41,142 bases of DNA from Rhodococcus aetherivorans (GCF_011058165.1 NZ_JAALEG010000058.1:1-41142), one strand, 5' to 3'; positions 28,216 through 36,520 are shown, counted from the first letter of the stretch. Made by a program: numbers and translations. The notes: a model not told the origin generated them from the letters alone.

Positions 28216-28260
28216 GTGTTGTCTCCGCTGCGTCTTCTACAAGCTCGCTGGTCTCGAAAG

Positions 28261-28566
28261 TCACTGAATGTTGACGTCGACGCTCGCCGGGAGGTCGATG
28301 CGCATGAGCGCGTCGACGGTCTTGGGCGTCGGGTCGAGGATGTCGATCAGCCGCTTGTGAGTCCGCATCTCGAAGTGCTCGCGCGAGTCCTTGTACTTGT
28401 GCGGCGAGCGGATGACGCAGTACACGTTCTTTTCGGTGGGCAACGGCACCGGGCCGACCACGCGGGCGCCCGTGCGGGTCACCGTCTCGACGATCTTGCG
28501 CGCAGATGCGTCGATCGCCTCATGGTCATAGGCCTTGAGCCTGATGCGGATCTTTTGTCCCGCCAC
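28261..28566 (-). CDS. rpsJ: 30S ribosomal protein S10
   Basis: A 101-residue small-subunit head protein that also binds NusB in antitermination. It begins (GTG) [20 protein letters not shown] and has the conserved [20 protein letters not shown] and [26 protein letters not shown] lies about eight bases before the GTG at 28566. It is the first gene of the S10 cluster, with a long untranslated leader. Confidence 0.98.
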   Translation of the reverse strand: MAGQKIRIRLKAYDHEAIDASARKIVETVTRTGARVVGPVPLPTEKNVYCVIRSPHKYKDSREHFEMRTHKRLIDILDPTPKTVDALMRIDLPASVDVNIQ

Positions 28567-29107
28567 GCTTAGTGTCCTTTTCTTGCCGCGTTTCGTAGTA
28601 CCCGAACGAGTCGGGAACCACCTCGTCTGCACAGTTCCACCCGAACGGCGACGGCGAACAGCACTCTTCACACTTCGTGACCGGGCGCACCCGATCCGCA
28701 TGCCGCTGTTCATCTGTCATTGTTCTCCGGCACACGCGGTCGGGCGTGTCGCCCTACTGCTCGCTCCGCGGCGTCGAACCAACGCTCGACACCACGGATC
28801 GACCTGCCGGATGCACCCGTACGGGTACAGGGAGGTACTGCTTCCGTCTTGCATGTGGCCGCGACCAGGCCGTCAGGCTCGATCCGCGACTGTCACTCGA
28901 TCTCGTTCCGAGCCGCGGAAAACCGTGACCCGGTCAAGGCAACCTGACCAGTATGCAGGAGCGAATCACGATTCTCAACTCCAGGTCCGACCGGCGCAGC
29001 CGAACAGCCGGCCGCATCCCCGCGGGTTTCGAACCGGAAGCCGAAAGTGCGCGATAATGCCTCATCGCGAGTCCGCCACGGGAAACACACGACCTGAAGG
29101 AGCAGAA
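28567..29107. promoter_or_regulatory. S10 operon leader and promoter, and gntR upstream region
   Basis: On the minus strand TTGAGA (28978-28973), a 17-bp spacer and CATACT (28955-28950) form a plausible S10 promoter, which would give a leader of about 375 bases before rpsJ. The leader contains small inverted repeats (acccgtacgggt, 28815-28826; cccga/tcggg, 28601-28615) and a 64-codon frame (28526-28720) whose reality is doubtful. On the plus strand GATAAT (29053-29058) may be the -10 of gntR. Confidence 0.5.
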
Positions 29108-29803
29108 ATGACCACTTCCGCACGGTTCCGCTCCGCGGATTCGACGCCCATGCGCCGACGGCCCCAGCTGTCCGACGACGTGGCCGTGCACGTACGCAAC
29201 CTCATCATGTCCGGCAGCGCGCGTCCCGGCGACTTCATCCGGCTCGACGAGACCGCGGCCGAACTCGGGGTGAGCGTTACTCCCGTGCGCGAGGCACTGC
29301 TGACGCTCCGCGGAGAGGGCCTCGTCGAACTCGTGCCGCACCGAGGGTACGTGGTGGCTCCGCTCAGCCGGCACGACATCAACGACCTGTTCTGGCTGCA
29401 GGGCCGCATCGCCGAAGAACTTGTCGTACGGGCCACCCGGACGGTTACTCCCCAGGACATCGTCGAACTCACCGAACTCAACACCCGCCTCGCCGATGCG
29501 GTAGAGAGCTGCGACGGTGCCCGCATCGAGGATCTCGAGTTCGCTTTCCACCGCGCCGTCAACCGCCTCGCCGACGCCCGCAAGCTCGCGTGGTTCCTGC
29601 TCAACGCCACGCGCTACACACCGGTCACCTTTTATTCGTCCGATCCGGACTGGGGCACCACGGCGGTGCAGACCCACGCGCGGCTGATCGACGCCTTGTC
29701 GCGGCGCGACGCGGCGGTCGCCGGCGCGGTGACCAGCGAGCATTTCGCCGACGGTGCCGAGCGGTTGGTGCGGCACCTAGACGAGGTAGGGATCTGGGAC
29801 TGA
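29108..29803 (+). CDS. GntR family transcriptional regulator (FCD/FadR type)
   Basis: A 231-residue regulator. The N-terminal winged helix contains RLDETAAELGVSVTPVREAL and LRGEGLVELVPHRGYVV, classical for GntR. The C-terminal half is an all-helical FCD-type ligand domain with FHRAVNRLADA; these usually sense small organic acids through a bound metal. The ATG at 29108 has aaggag five bases upstream. It is followed, 229 bp later on the same strand, by an ABC exporter operon, so regulation of that operon is possible but unproven. Confidence 0.9.
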   Translation: MTTSARFRSADSTPMRRRPQLSDDVAVHVRNLIMSGSARPGDFIRLDETAAELGVSVTPVREALLTLRGEGLVELVPHRGYVVAPLSRHDINDLFWLQGRIAEELVVRATRTVTPQDIVELTELNTRLADAVESCDGARIEDLEFAFHRAVNRLADARKLAWFLLNATRYTPVTFYSSDPDWGTTAVQTHARLIDALSRRDAAVAGAVTSEHFADGAERLVRHLDEVGIWD

Positions 29804-29943
29804 CCAAGCCGCCGAACTGCCGTCGGCGTGCGGCTCGAACCGGCCACGGGCCGACCGCACCGCCCGGTGCGCACATGCTGTCCACACTGCGACGACCGCC
29901 ACGATCCCGACCGGGCGAATGCCGAGCCGGTAACATCTGGCGG
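29804..29943 (+). promoter_or_regulatory. Probable promoter of the exporter operon
   Basis: After the gntR stop there is no gene up to 29943. A -10-like TAACAT at 29931-29936 would place the transcription start at about 29943/29944, directly at an ATG. No good -35 is visible. The upstream part is GC-rich without a clear terminator for gntR. Confidence 0.45.
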
Positions 29944-30039
29944 ATGCGAGGGGATTACCTGTCGACCGACCGAACACGTCGACAGCAGAAGAGCGGCCTC
30001 CCCTCCGGACCCGACTTCGACGGCGGAGAGCGATGCTGA
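29944..30039 (+). CDS. Possible leaderless 31-codon upstream ORF
   Basis: An ORF of 31 codons begins at an ATG seven bases after TAACAT, so it would be read from a leaderless message. Its stop (TGA 30037-30039) overlaps the start of the exporter ATPase (ATG 30033), the geometry of translational coupling. The product is hydrophilic and Arg-rich (RTRRQQK), ends in Cys, and has no recognisable domain. Mycobacteria express many such leaderless small ORFs. It may act only through its translation. Confidence 0.4.
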   Translation: MRGDYLSTDRTRRQQKSGLPSGPDFDGGERC

Positions 30040-31043
30040 GATTCCAGGACGAAGCAGTACTTGTGGAGGATGTGCACAAGTCCTTCGGCGACGTCCACGC
30101 CCTTCGCGGAGTCACCTTCTCTGCGGCGAAGGGCACTGTTCTCGGCGTGCTGGGCCCCAACGGCGCCGGCAAGACCACCACCGTGAAGGTCCTGTCCACC
30201 CTGCTGCGCCCGACCCAGGGTCGAGCGATGATCGCCGGCTACGACGTGGTACGCAACGCCCCGGAAGTACGCCGTGCGATCATGATGACCGGACAGTACG
30301 CCGCGCTCGACGAGACGCTGACCGGTCGCGAGAACCTCGTGCTGTTCGGCCGCCTGATGGGGCTGGACATCGCGGCCGCCCGGCAACGAGCCGACGATCT
30401 CCTCCGCGAGTTCGACCTCGTCGAGGCGGGGAAACGGGCTGTCCGCCACTACTCCGGTGGTATGCGCCGGCGGGTGGACATCGCGTGCGGACTGGTGGTC
30501 CGCCCGGAAGTGGTGTTCCTCGACGAGCCGACGACCGGCCTCGACCCGCGCAGCCGTCAGGGCGTGTGGTCGTTGGTCGCCGCGCTGAAGAACGAAGGCA
30601 TCACCGTGCTGCTCACCACCCAGTACCTCGAGGAAGCGGACCTGCTCAGCGACAACATCATCGTCATCGACAAGGGCACGGTGGTCGCGGAGGGCACCGC
30701 GGACGAACTCAAGGCGCGCACCGGCGGAAGCTTCTGCGAGATCGTACCGGACGACCCGCGGGCGGTGCCGTGGATTGTGCACGCGCTCGGCAACCTCGTT
30801 CCCCAGGAGGTGCGCGCCGAGATCGCGCAGCACCCCGGGACCGACCGCGTCGCGATCCCGGCGCCGTACGGGCCCGCGACCCTTGCCGAAGCGCTGCGGC
30901 GGCTCGACGGATCGCGTATCCCGCTCGCGGACATCGGTCTGCGCCGCCCCTCCCTCGACGACGTCTTCCTCAGCATCACCGGACATGCGGCCTCGCCTGC
31001 GTCGGACGGAACGAGCTCGGAACGGAAGGAGCCGCCCTCGTGA
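30033..31043 (+). CDS. ABC exporter ATP-binding protein, DrrA family
   Basis: A 336-residue ATPase. Walker A is GPNGAGKTT (41-49), the Q-loop is Gln88, the signature is YSGGMRRR (from residue 140), and Walker B is VVFLDEP with Glu165. The switch position reads TTQYLEEAD, with Gln in place of His as in the DrrA drug/lipid exporters. The C-terminal extension ends RRPSLDDVFLSITGHA, also characteristic. It energises the two permeases that follow, with which it overlaps by 4 bp (GTGA). Mycobacterial DrrABC exports phthiocerol dimycocerosates; Streptomyces DrrAB exports daunorubicin. The substrate here is unknown; the nearby peptide synthetase makes a lipopeptide a candidate. Confidence 0.93.
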   Translation: MLRFQDEAVLVEDVHKSFGDVHALRGVTFSAAKGTVLGVLGPNGAGKTTTVKVLSTLLRPTQGRAMIAGYDVVRNAPEVRRAIMMTGQYAALDETLTGRENLVLFGRLMGLDIAAARQRADDLLREFDLVEAGKRAVRHYSGGMRRRVDIACGLVVRPEVVFLDEPTTGLDPRSRQGVWSLVAALKNEGITVLLTTQYLEEADLLSDNIIVIDKGTVVAEGTADELKARTGGSFCEIVPDDPRAVPWIVHALGNLVPQEVRAEIAQHPGTDRVAIPAPYGPATLAEALRRLDGSRIPLADIGLRRPSLDDVFLSITGHAASPASDGTSSERKEPPS

Positions 31044-31894
31044 CCGTCACCGCGAAGAGTCTCGTCGCGCAGAACCGGGTGCAGCAAGGCGGTACCATCT
31101 CGGTGCCCGCCAAGCGGGTGGGCGCGCACCGCCGCGCGAACCCCTCGGGATTGCAGCAGTGGCTCGCGCTCACCGGCCGCACCGTGTGGACGATGATCCG
31201 CTATGGCGAGATCCTCGTCGCGATCCTCGCGCCGTTAATCTTCACGGTCGGCTTCTATCTGCCGCTGAAATTCGTAATGCAGCTCCGCGGGGTGGACTAC
31301 GCGCAGTTCCTCATGCCGATCATCGTGATGCAGGCGATGGCATTCACAGCGATCTCGGCGTCGCAGTTGTCGGCGATGGAGAACGCAAACGGGTTCAGCA
31401 CCCGGCTCAAGACGATGCCGGTGGTCGACGCCGTGCCCCTGCTGGCGCGCATGTCGAGCGGAGTGGTGCGGTCGGCGGTGTCGCTGACGGCGGCCCTGCT
31501 GTTCGGCCACGTCATCGGCTTCCGCTTCAGCGCGGGGTTCTGGCAGGCCGCGTTGTTCTGTTCCTTCGCGATGCTCATCAGCATCACCCTGTCGCTCGGG
31601 GCCGACGCGATCGGCTCGCTGTCGAAGAGCCCCGAGGCGACGGCGCAGGCATTGACCTTGCCGCAGTTGATCCTGGGTATGCTCTCGTGCGGCTTCGTCC
31701 CCGAGGACGGGTTCCCCGAGTGGATCAGGCCGTTCGTGCGTAACCAACCGATCTCCCAGTTCTCCTTCGCGATGCGCGACATGGCGGAGGGCGGCGTCAC
31801 GGCGTCCGTGTTGTTTCCCGCTGCGGCCTGGTGCCTCGGGCTGCTCGCGGTGTTCGGCCCGCTGGCCTTCTGGGCGAGTATGAGGCGCCAGTGA
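31040..31894 (+). CDS. ABC-2 type permease, DrrB-like, first subunit
   Basis: A 284-residue membrane protein of the ABC-2 family. A ~35-residue basic cytosolic start is followed by about six membrane helices (LVAILAPLIFTVGFYLPLKF first) and the family region with GFVPEDGFPEWIRPFVRNQP. The GTG start overlaps the ATPase stop (GTGA) with ggaagga upstream, and the stop overlaps the next permease in the same way. It probably forms a heterodimeric channel with that permease. Confidence 0.9.
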   Translation: MTVTAKSLVAQNRVQQGGTISVPAKRVGAHRRANPSGLQQWLALTGRTVWTMIRYGEILVAILAPLIFTVGFYLPLKFVMQLRGVDYAQFLMPIIVMQAMAFTAISASQLSAMENANGFSTRLKTMPVVDAVPLLARMSSGVVRSAVSLTAALLFGHVIGFRFSAGFWQAALFCSFAMLISITLSLGADAIGSLSKSPEATAQALTLPQLILGMLSCGFVPEDGFPEWIRPFVRNQPISQFSFAMRDMAEGGVTASVLFPAAAWCLGLLAVFGPLAFWASMRRQ

Positions 31895-32757
31895 AGAAGC
31901 AACCGGAGCAGTCGGTTCCCCGATCTCGGTTCGACGCGGGCCACATGTTCGACTTTCCCTCCCCCAACGCGGCGCGGTCGGAGAGTTCGGCTCGCGCGCT
32001 GCTGGAGCACAGTTTCGTCCAGTGCAAGCGGCTACTGCTCCGGTGGTCCCGCGACCCCGCCACCATGATCCAGGCACTGCTGTATCCGGCGCTGACGTTG
32101 GTGATGTTCCGCCTCGTGCTCGGCGACTCGGTGTCTGCCGCAACAGGCCAGCCCGCGATCTACGGCAATGTGCCGCTCATCGCGCTGGTCGGCGCGATGT
32201 TCGGGTCGGTCGTCAGCGCCGTCGGATTGAAACTGGAACGGAAGAGCGGGCTGCTGAGCAGGTTCTGGACCCTGCCCGTGCACCGGGCGTCGGGCTTGGT
32301 GGGCCGGATGCTCGCCGAGGCCGTTCGCGTGTTCGCCACCACGGTCCTCATCGTCGCGGTCGGGATGCTGCTCGGCTTCCGGTTCAACCAGGGGCTGCCG
32401 GCGGCCGTGGCGATGATGCTGGTGCCCGTGCTGTTCGGGATGGGCTTCGCGGTGATGGTCACGGCCCTGGCGACGATCTCCGGGGACGCCCCACTCGTCG
32501 AACTGGTATCCATCCTGTGCACCCTGCTGATGTTCTTCAACTCCGGATTCGTCCCGGTCTTTGCCTACCCGACGTGGCTGCAGCCAATCGTGCAGTATCA
32601 ACCGATGTCGTGCGCTGTCGACGCCATGCGGGGCCTCTCGCTTGGCGGTCCGGTGCTCGAGCCGCTCCTGCAGACCACGGCATGGTCGCTCGGCCTGATC
32701 GCGATCTTCCTGTACCCGGCGATCCGCGGATATCGCCGGGCCGCGGCGACCGGCTGA
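31891..32757 (+). CDS. ABC-2 type permease, DrrC-like, second subunit
   Basis: A 288-residue ABC-2 membrane protein with about six helices. The conserved region SGFVPVFAYPTWLQPIVQYQ corresponds to that in the first permease (GFVPEDGFPEWIRPFVRNQP), so the two are paralogues. The N-terminal ~55 residues are hydrophilic. The GTG at 31891 overlaps the preceding stop by 4 bp. The gene order ATPase-permease-permease is that of mycobacterial drrABC. Confidence 0.9.
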   Translation: MKKQPEQSVPRSRFDAGHMFDFPSPNAARSESSARALLEHSFVQCKRLLLRWSRDPATMIQALLYPALTLVMFRLVLGDSVSAATGQPAIYGNVPLIALVGAMFGSVVSAVGLKLERKSGLLSRFWTLPVHRASGLVGRMLAEAVRVFATTVLIVAVGMLLGFRFNQGLPAAVAMMLVPVLFGMGFAVMVTALATISGDAPLVELVSILCTLLMFFNSGFVPVFAYPTWLQPIVQYQPMSCAVDAMRGLSLGGPVLEPLLQTTAWSLGLIAIFLYPAIRGYRRAAATG

Positions 32758-32768
32758 CACCGGTCCAC

Positions 32769-32774
32769 TAGCGT
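32769..32774 (+). promoter_or_regulatory. -10-like element for a leaderless dehydrogenase gene
   Basis: TAGCGT lies seven bases before the ATG at 32782. Transcription would start at or next to that ATG and give a leaderless message, separate from the exporter operon. Confidence 0.4.
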
Positions 32775-32781
32775 GGCTGCC

Positions 32782-33558
32782 ATGACAGATGCAGCCGCAC
32801 ACCCACCACGCAGTTCCGACCGGCCGGTAGCGCTCGTCACCGGCCCGACCTCGGGTCTCGGCACCTCCTTCGCGCGGCTCCTCGCGAGCCAGGGACACGA
32901 TCTCGTGCTCGTCGCGCGGGACGAGGACCGCCTCCGCGCCCTGGCCACCGAGCTCGAAACGGAGCACGGCGCCGGGACCGAGCTCATCGTCGCCGATCTC
33001 GCCACGGGGAAGGGACGCATGATGGTCGCCGCGCGGCTCGCGCGCGGCATCGACGTCCTGGTGAACAACGCGGGATTCGCCACGCCTGGTGTGTTCTGGG
33101 ACACGGAACCCGAGCTGCTGCAGGCGCAACTCGCGGTCAACGTGACGGCGGTCATGGAACTGACCCACGCCGCGCTGCCGCCGATGCGCGCCGCGGGCCG
33201 GGGCACGATCATCAACGTCGCGAGCGTCTCCGGGCTGCTGTCCGGGCCCGAGTCGGCCTACGGGGCCGGCAAGGCCTGGGTGGTGAAGTTCTCGGAGGGC
33301 CTGGCGCATCAGCTCACGGGCAGCGGCGTGCACGTGCAGGCTCTGTGCCCGGGATATATGAAGACCGAGTTCCACTCACGCGCGGGCCAGGACGCCTCGG
33401 GTGTACCCGGCGCCCTGTGGTCCGATCCCGACGAGGTGGCGCGCACCGGTCTACAAGACGCCCAGAAGGGCTGGGCGGTCAGCGTGCCGGGATGGCGCTA
33501 CAAGCTGTACACCACAATCGACCGCCTAAAGCCCCGCCGTCTGGTGTGGCGTTGCTGA
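32782..33558 (+). CDS. Short-chain dehydrogenase/reductase
   Basis: A 258-residue classical SDR. The cofactor motif is TGPTSGLG (20-27), NNAG lies at 95-98, and the catalytic residues are Ser148 or Ser150, Tyr160 and Lys164 (YGAGK). The basic residues after the first beta-alpha-beta unit (VARDEDRL) suggest NADP(H). The substrate is not readable. The ATG at 32782 was preferred because a -10 element lies just upstream; a GTG at 32773 would add three residues. It is 24 bp after the second permease and ends before a strong terminator. Confidence 0.88.
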   Translation: MTDAAAHPPRSSDRPVALVTGPTSGLGTSFARLLASQGHDLVLVARDEDRLRALATELETEHGAGTELIVADLATGKGRMMVAARLARGIDVLVNNAGFATPGVFWDTEPELLQAQLAVNVTAVMELTHAALPPMRAAGRGTIINVASVSGLLSGPESAYGAGKAWVVKFSEGLAHQLTGSGVHVQALCPGYMKTEFHSRAGQDASGVPGALWSDPDEVARTGLQDAQKGWAVSVPGWRYKLYTTIDRLKPRRLVWRC

Positions 33559-33576
33559 GCGCCTCCGGCAGAGACG

Positions 33577-33610
33577 ACTGTGGGCCCTCCGGGACGGGAG
33601 GGCCCACAGT
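33577..33610. terminator. Bidirectional terminator between dehydrogenase and mycolyltransferase 2
   Basis: A perfect 14-bp stem, actgtgggccctcc / ggagggcccacagt, with a 6-base loop lies between the convergent stops at 33558 (plus) and 33658 (minus). It can serve both strands. Confidence 0.8.
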
Positions 33611-33657
33611 GGCCGGATACCGGCCCCACCCGGCGCTCTCACGCCGGCCGGAACCGG

Positions 33658-34731
33658 TCAGCCCTGCTCGACCTGCAACGCTCGGGCGAGAACCGGCCAG
33701 GACGCCTTCAGCTCGTCCTCCCAGTACCCCCACGAGTGCGTCCCGCTGTCGCGGAAGTTGAAGGTCGCCGGAATCCCCAACTCCTCAAGGCGATCGCGCA
33801 GATTTTGAGTGCAGTAGTTGGTGGCTGCCTCGATGACCCCGCCGACGACGACCTGGTTCGCGACGTTGCCCGCGTCGCCGTTCATCGCCGGGCCGTCACC
33901 GTTGTCGTACCGACCCGGCAAGCCGTTGCCATTGGAGACGTACAGTTCGAAGCCCCGTAGCCTCTCGGCATGCAGGTAGGGGTCGTTCGCAGCCCAGGCC
34001 GGGTCATCCGGCGGTCCCCACATGTTGACCGTCTTCCCGCCACCCCAGGTTTCCACGGTCAGCCGCACGAACTGCTGCCCGATCGGGTCGCTGGTCTGCG
34101 CGCACCCGCTGTATGCGGCGATGCCGCGGAACAGGCCGGGCTTTGCGGTCGCCAGGGAGAAAACCGATGTGCCGGACGAGGACAGACCGGCGATCGCGTT
34201 GACACCGTTGGCGCCGAGCGCGGCGTCCATGATCGGCGGGAGTTCCTCCGAGATGAAGGTCGTCCACTTGTTGTTGCCGAGCACCGGGTCAGGGTTTTTC
34301 CAGTCGGTGTAGTAGCTGAATCGGCCTGCCAGCGGAGAGACCACGTTGATGTTCTTGGCGGTCAGGAAGGAAATGGCGTCCGTCTGCAGGCGCCACGTGC
34401 CCCCGTCCTCGCCACCGCCCGCACCGTTGAGCAGATACAGCGTGGGACGTGGCTCGCTGGTGTCGGCGGGCCGCCACACGTCCACCGGGATCTCCCGGTC
34501 CATCGACGCCGAGTACACCCAGATGATGATCGAGTCCTCGTCGTAGACCTCGGCCTTGGTGATCTTCGAGCCGTTCGGCGCAGCGACGGACGCGAGCACG
34601 CGACCGGAGTCGAGGACGGGGTCCGCCGCGGCCGTTGACCATCCGGCGGCCAGCGGCACCGTCGCCGCCGTCAGCGCGACCGCTAGAGACCTCGCGACGC
34701 CGACCCCCACACGCTTGCTCATTCGACGCAT
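33658..34731 (-). CDS. Secreted mycolyltransferase-like (antigen 85 family) protein 2
   Basis: A 357-residue alpha/beta hydrolase with a signal peptide ending near STAAADP (residue 37). Family motifs are YLLNGAGGGEDGGTW, SYYTDW, the elbow AGLSSSG with Ser184, MWGPPDDPAW, Glu301 in VIEAATNYC, and His332 in GTHSWGYW. Cys210 and Cys307 are conserved in all three paralogues here and may be linked. It is closely similar to protein 3 (35402-36487), sharing the mature N-terminal pattern ASV..NGSKIT. The start at 34731 is a choice between clustered ATG/GTG codons (34722, 34746). It probably transfers mycolic acids in the outer envelope. Confidence 0.87.
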   Translation of the reverse strand: MRRMSKRVGVGVARSLAVALTAATVPLAAGWSTAAADPVLDSGRVLASVAAPNGSKITKAEVYDEDSIIIWVYSASMDREIPVDVWRPADTSEPRPTLYLLNGAGGGEDGGTWRLQTDAISFLTAKNINVVSPLAGRFSYYTDWKNPDPVLGNNKWTTFISEELPPIMDAALGANGVNAIAGLSSSGTSVFSLATAKPGLFRGIAAYSGCAQTSDPIGQQFVRLTVETWGGGKTVNMWGPPDDPAWAANDPYLHAERLRGFELYVSNGNGLPGRYDNGDGPAMNGDAGNVANQVVVGGVIEAATNYCTQNLRDRLEELGIPATFNFRDSGTHSWGYWEDELKASWPVLARALQVEQG

Positions 34732-34800
34732 ACCCTCGCTTACCACCTTCCGTGTTCCGCCGTTGCACGCGTACCGGTGCCGCAACGGTCCCCATACAGC

Positions 34801-34829
34801 TCGATGGGACCCCATCGGGGTCCCATCGA
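34801..34829 (-). terminator. Terminator after the small secreted protein gene
   Basis: A perfect 13-bp stem, tcgatgggacccc / ggggtcccatcga, with a 3-base loop starts 24 bp after the minus-strand stop at 34853. It separates the small gene from mycolyltransferase 2, whose promoter must then lie in 34732-34800. Confidence 0.75.
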
Positions 34830-34852
34830 ACGTCGTTTCCGGTCGATCGTCG

Positions 34853-35092
34853 TCAGGCGATTGCGAAGCATTGGCCGCCGTTCAGGACGAACAGCTTGCC
34901 GGGAGGGCAGTTCGGAGGAGTGACGAGATCCGCGAGCTCCTCCGGCGTGAGGGTGGTCAACCCGGGCAGGATGTCGCTGACGACCGGCGCGTTCGGATCG
35001 ATGATCGGGGCGGCCTGGGCGGCACCTGCCGCGCCGAGAGCAATGGCGGCGGCCGTGGTCGTGCCGAGCAGGGCGGCGAGTGTACGACGCAT
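34853..35092 (-). CDS. Small secreted protein with two cysteines, unknown function
   Basis: A 79-residue precursor that I do not recognise. Residues 1-28 form a Sec signal peptide (MRRTLAALLGTTTAAAIALG..., cleavage after AQA). The mature ~51 residues are Pro-rich and carry two cysteines near the end (TPPNCPPGKLFVLNGGQCFA), which could form one disulfide. GAGGAG lies a few bases before the ATG at 35092. It has its own terminator and stands between two paralogous mycolyltransferase-like genes, so it may be an envelope component or acyl acceptor; this is only context. Confidence 0.75.
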   Translation of the reverse strand: MRRTLAALLGTTTAAAIALGAAGAAQAAPIIDPNAPVVSDILPGLTTLTPEELADLVTPPNCPPGKLFVLNGGQCFAIA

Positions 35093-35401
35093 GGGAGATC
35101 TCCTCTGTGTGTGGCCGCAAGGACCGTGGGCCGAGCGGGTGCGACAGCGCACCGTCATCCGCATCGAGTGCGCCGCAAGGAGAATACAGCATGCACCCGT
35201 ATAGAGCGGATGCTCGGTCCGGTCGGTGGCGCCGCGGCAACAGCAGTGAAACGAAGGCGGCGATCGGCGCGATTTCTTCCGGATACGACGATACCGTCGG
35301 TCCGTCGGGCCGGCGGCCCGGTGTACCAGCGACACGGAAGAGTCCCGACCGGAAAATCCGCTCGGAGGCATCGAATACGACGGAGAGGCGGTTCCCGACC
35401 C
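35093..35401. promoter_or_regulatory. Divergent region before the small secreted protein and mycolyltransferase 3
   Basis: This 309-bp region has no convincing gene. On the plus strand TATAGA (35200-35205) may be a -10 for mycolyltransferase 3, giving a leader of about 190 bases. On the minus strand TATTCT (35186-35181) or TATACG (35203-35198) could serve the small secreted gene. The two would overlap face to face. Confidence 0.4.
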
Positions 35402-36487
35402 ATGCTTCGATCGAAGACCCGAGCCGAGTCCGGTTCGCCGCCACGCGCGCAGGCACTCGTACTGCGATTCGTCGTTCCGGTCTGCGCGGCCCTGCTCGTG
35501 TCGCTCCTCGGCTCGCCGATCGCCGGCGCCGACCCTGTCGTCGCCCAGGGCCGGCCGATCGCATCGGTGGAATCGGCCAACGGATCGAAGATCACCCGGA
35601 TCGAGGTGCGCGACGCTCGCTCGGTGATCATGTACGTCTACTCCGGCTCGATGGACCGGGAGATCCCGCTCGACGTGCTGCGCCCCAGCGACACGAGCGT
35701 GCCGCGGCCGACGCTGTACCTGCTCAACGGCGCCGGCGGTGGTGAGGACGGCGCAACGTGGCGCGGGCAGACCGACACGGTCGAATTCCTGTCGGACAAG
35801 AACGTCAACGTGGTGACCCCGATGGCTGGCAAGTGGAGCTACTACACCGACTGGCGCGCCCCCGACCCGGTGCTCGGAGTCAACAAGTGGACGACGTTCC
35901 TCACGAAGGAGCTGCCTCCGCTGATCGACGCCGGATTGGGCGCCAGCGGTGTCAATGCGATCGCGGGCGTGTCCTCGTCGGGAACCTCGGTGCTGCAGCT
36001 CCCGATCGCCGCGCCGGGCCTCTACCGCGGTGTCGCAGCCTACAGCGGCTGCGCGCAGACCAGTGATCCAGCGGGCCGGCAATTCGTCGAGCTGACGGTG
36101 GAGACGTGGGGCGGCGGCGACACGGTGAACATGTGGGGCCCGCCGGACGACCCGGCCTGGGTGCAGAACGATCCCTATGTGAATGCCGAGAAGCTGCGCG
36201 GCCTCGAACTGTACCTCTCGACGGGATCCGGCATCCCCGGCCCGTACGACACACTCGCCAACCCGCGGGTCGGCGGCGACCCGGGCGTGCTCGCCAATCA
36301 GATCGTCGTAGGCGGCGTCATCGAAGCAGCCGTCAACGGCTGCACCCACAATCTGGCACGCCGGCTGGGCGAGCTGCAGATCCCGGCGACGGTCAACTTC
36401 CGCCAGACGGGCACGCATTCGTGGGGCTACTGGCAGGAGGACCTCGTGAATTCGTGGCCGGTTCTGGACCGCGCGCTGCAGGGCTGA
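35402..36487 (+). CDS. Secreted mycolyltransferase-like (antigen 85 family) protein 3
   Basis: A 361-residue alpha/beta hydrolase with an N-terminal signal sequence (hydrophobic core FVVPVCAALLVSLLGSPIAG, cleavage near GADP). Catalytic residues by motif are Ser191 (AGVSSSG), Glu308 (VIEAAV) and His339 (GTHSWGYW), with Cys217 and Cys314 as the shared cysteine pair. It is more similar to protein 2 than to protein 1, so 2 and 3 probably arose by local duplication. The ATG at 35402 has ggagagg about ten bases upstream. Transfer of mycolic acids to trehalose, arabinogalactan or protein is the likely reaction. Confidence 0.87.
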   Translation: MLRSKTRAESGSPPRAQALVLRFVVPVCAALLVSLLGSPIAGADPVVAQGRPIASVESANGSKITRIEVRDARSVIMYVYSGSMDREIPLDVLRPSDTSVPRPTLYLLNGAGGGEDGATWRGQTDTVEFLSDKNVNVVTPMAGKWSYYTDWRAPDPVLGVNKWTTFLTKELPPLIDAGLGASGVNAIAGVSSSGTSVLQLPIAAPGLYRGVAAYSGCAQTSDPAGRQFVELTVETWGGGDTVNMWGPPDDPAWVQNDPYVNAEKLRGLELYLSTGSGIPGPYDTLANPRVGGDPGVLANQIVVGGVIEAAVNGCTHNLARRLGELQIPATVNFRQTGTHSWGYWQEDLVNSWPVLDRALQG

Positions 36488-36520
36488 GCGACTTCCAAAC
36501 CCGCACAGGGCACCCCTACC

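Noticed and set aside
28526-28720. 64-codon frame in the S10 leader as an annotated gene
   Set aside because: Ribosome site spacing is short and there is no recognisable domain. Kept as a finding but not as a feature of its own.
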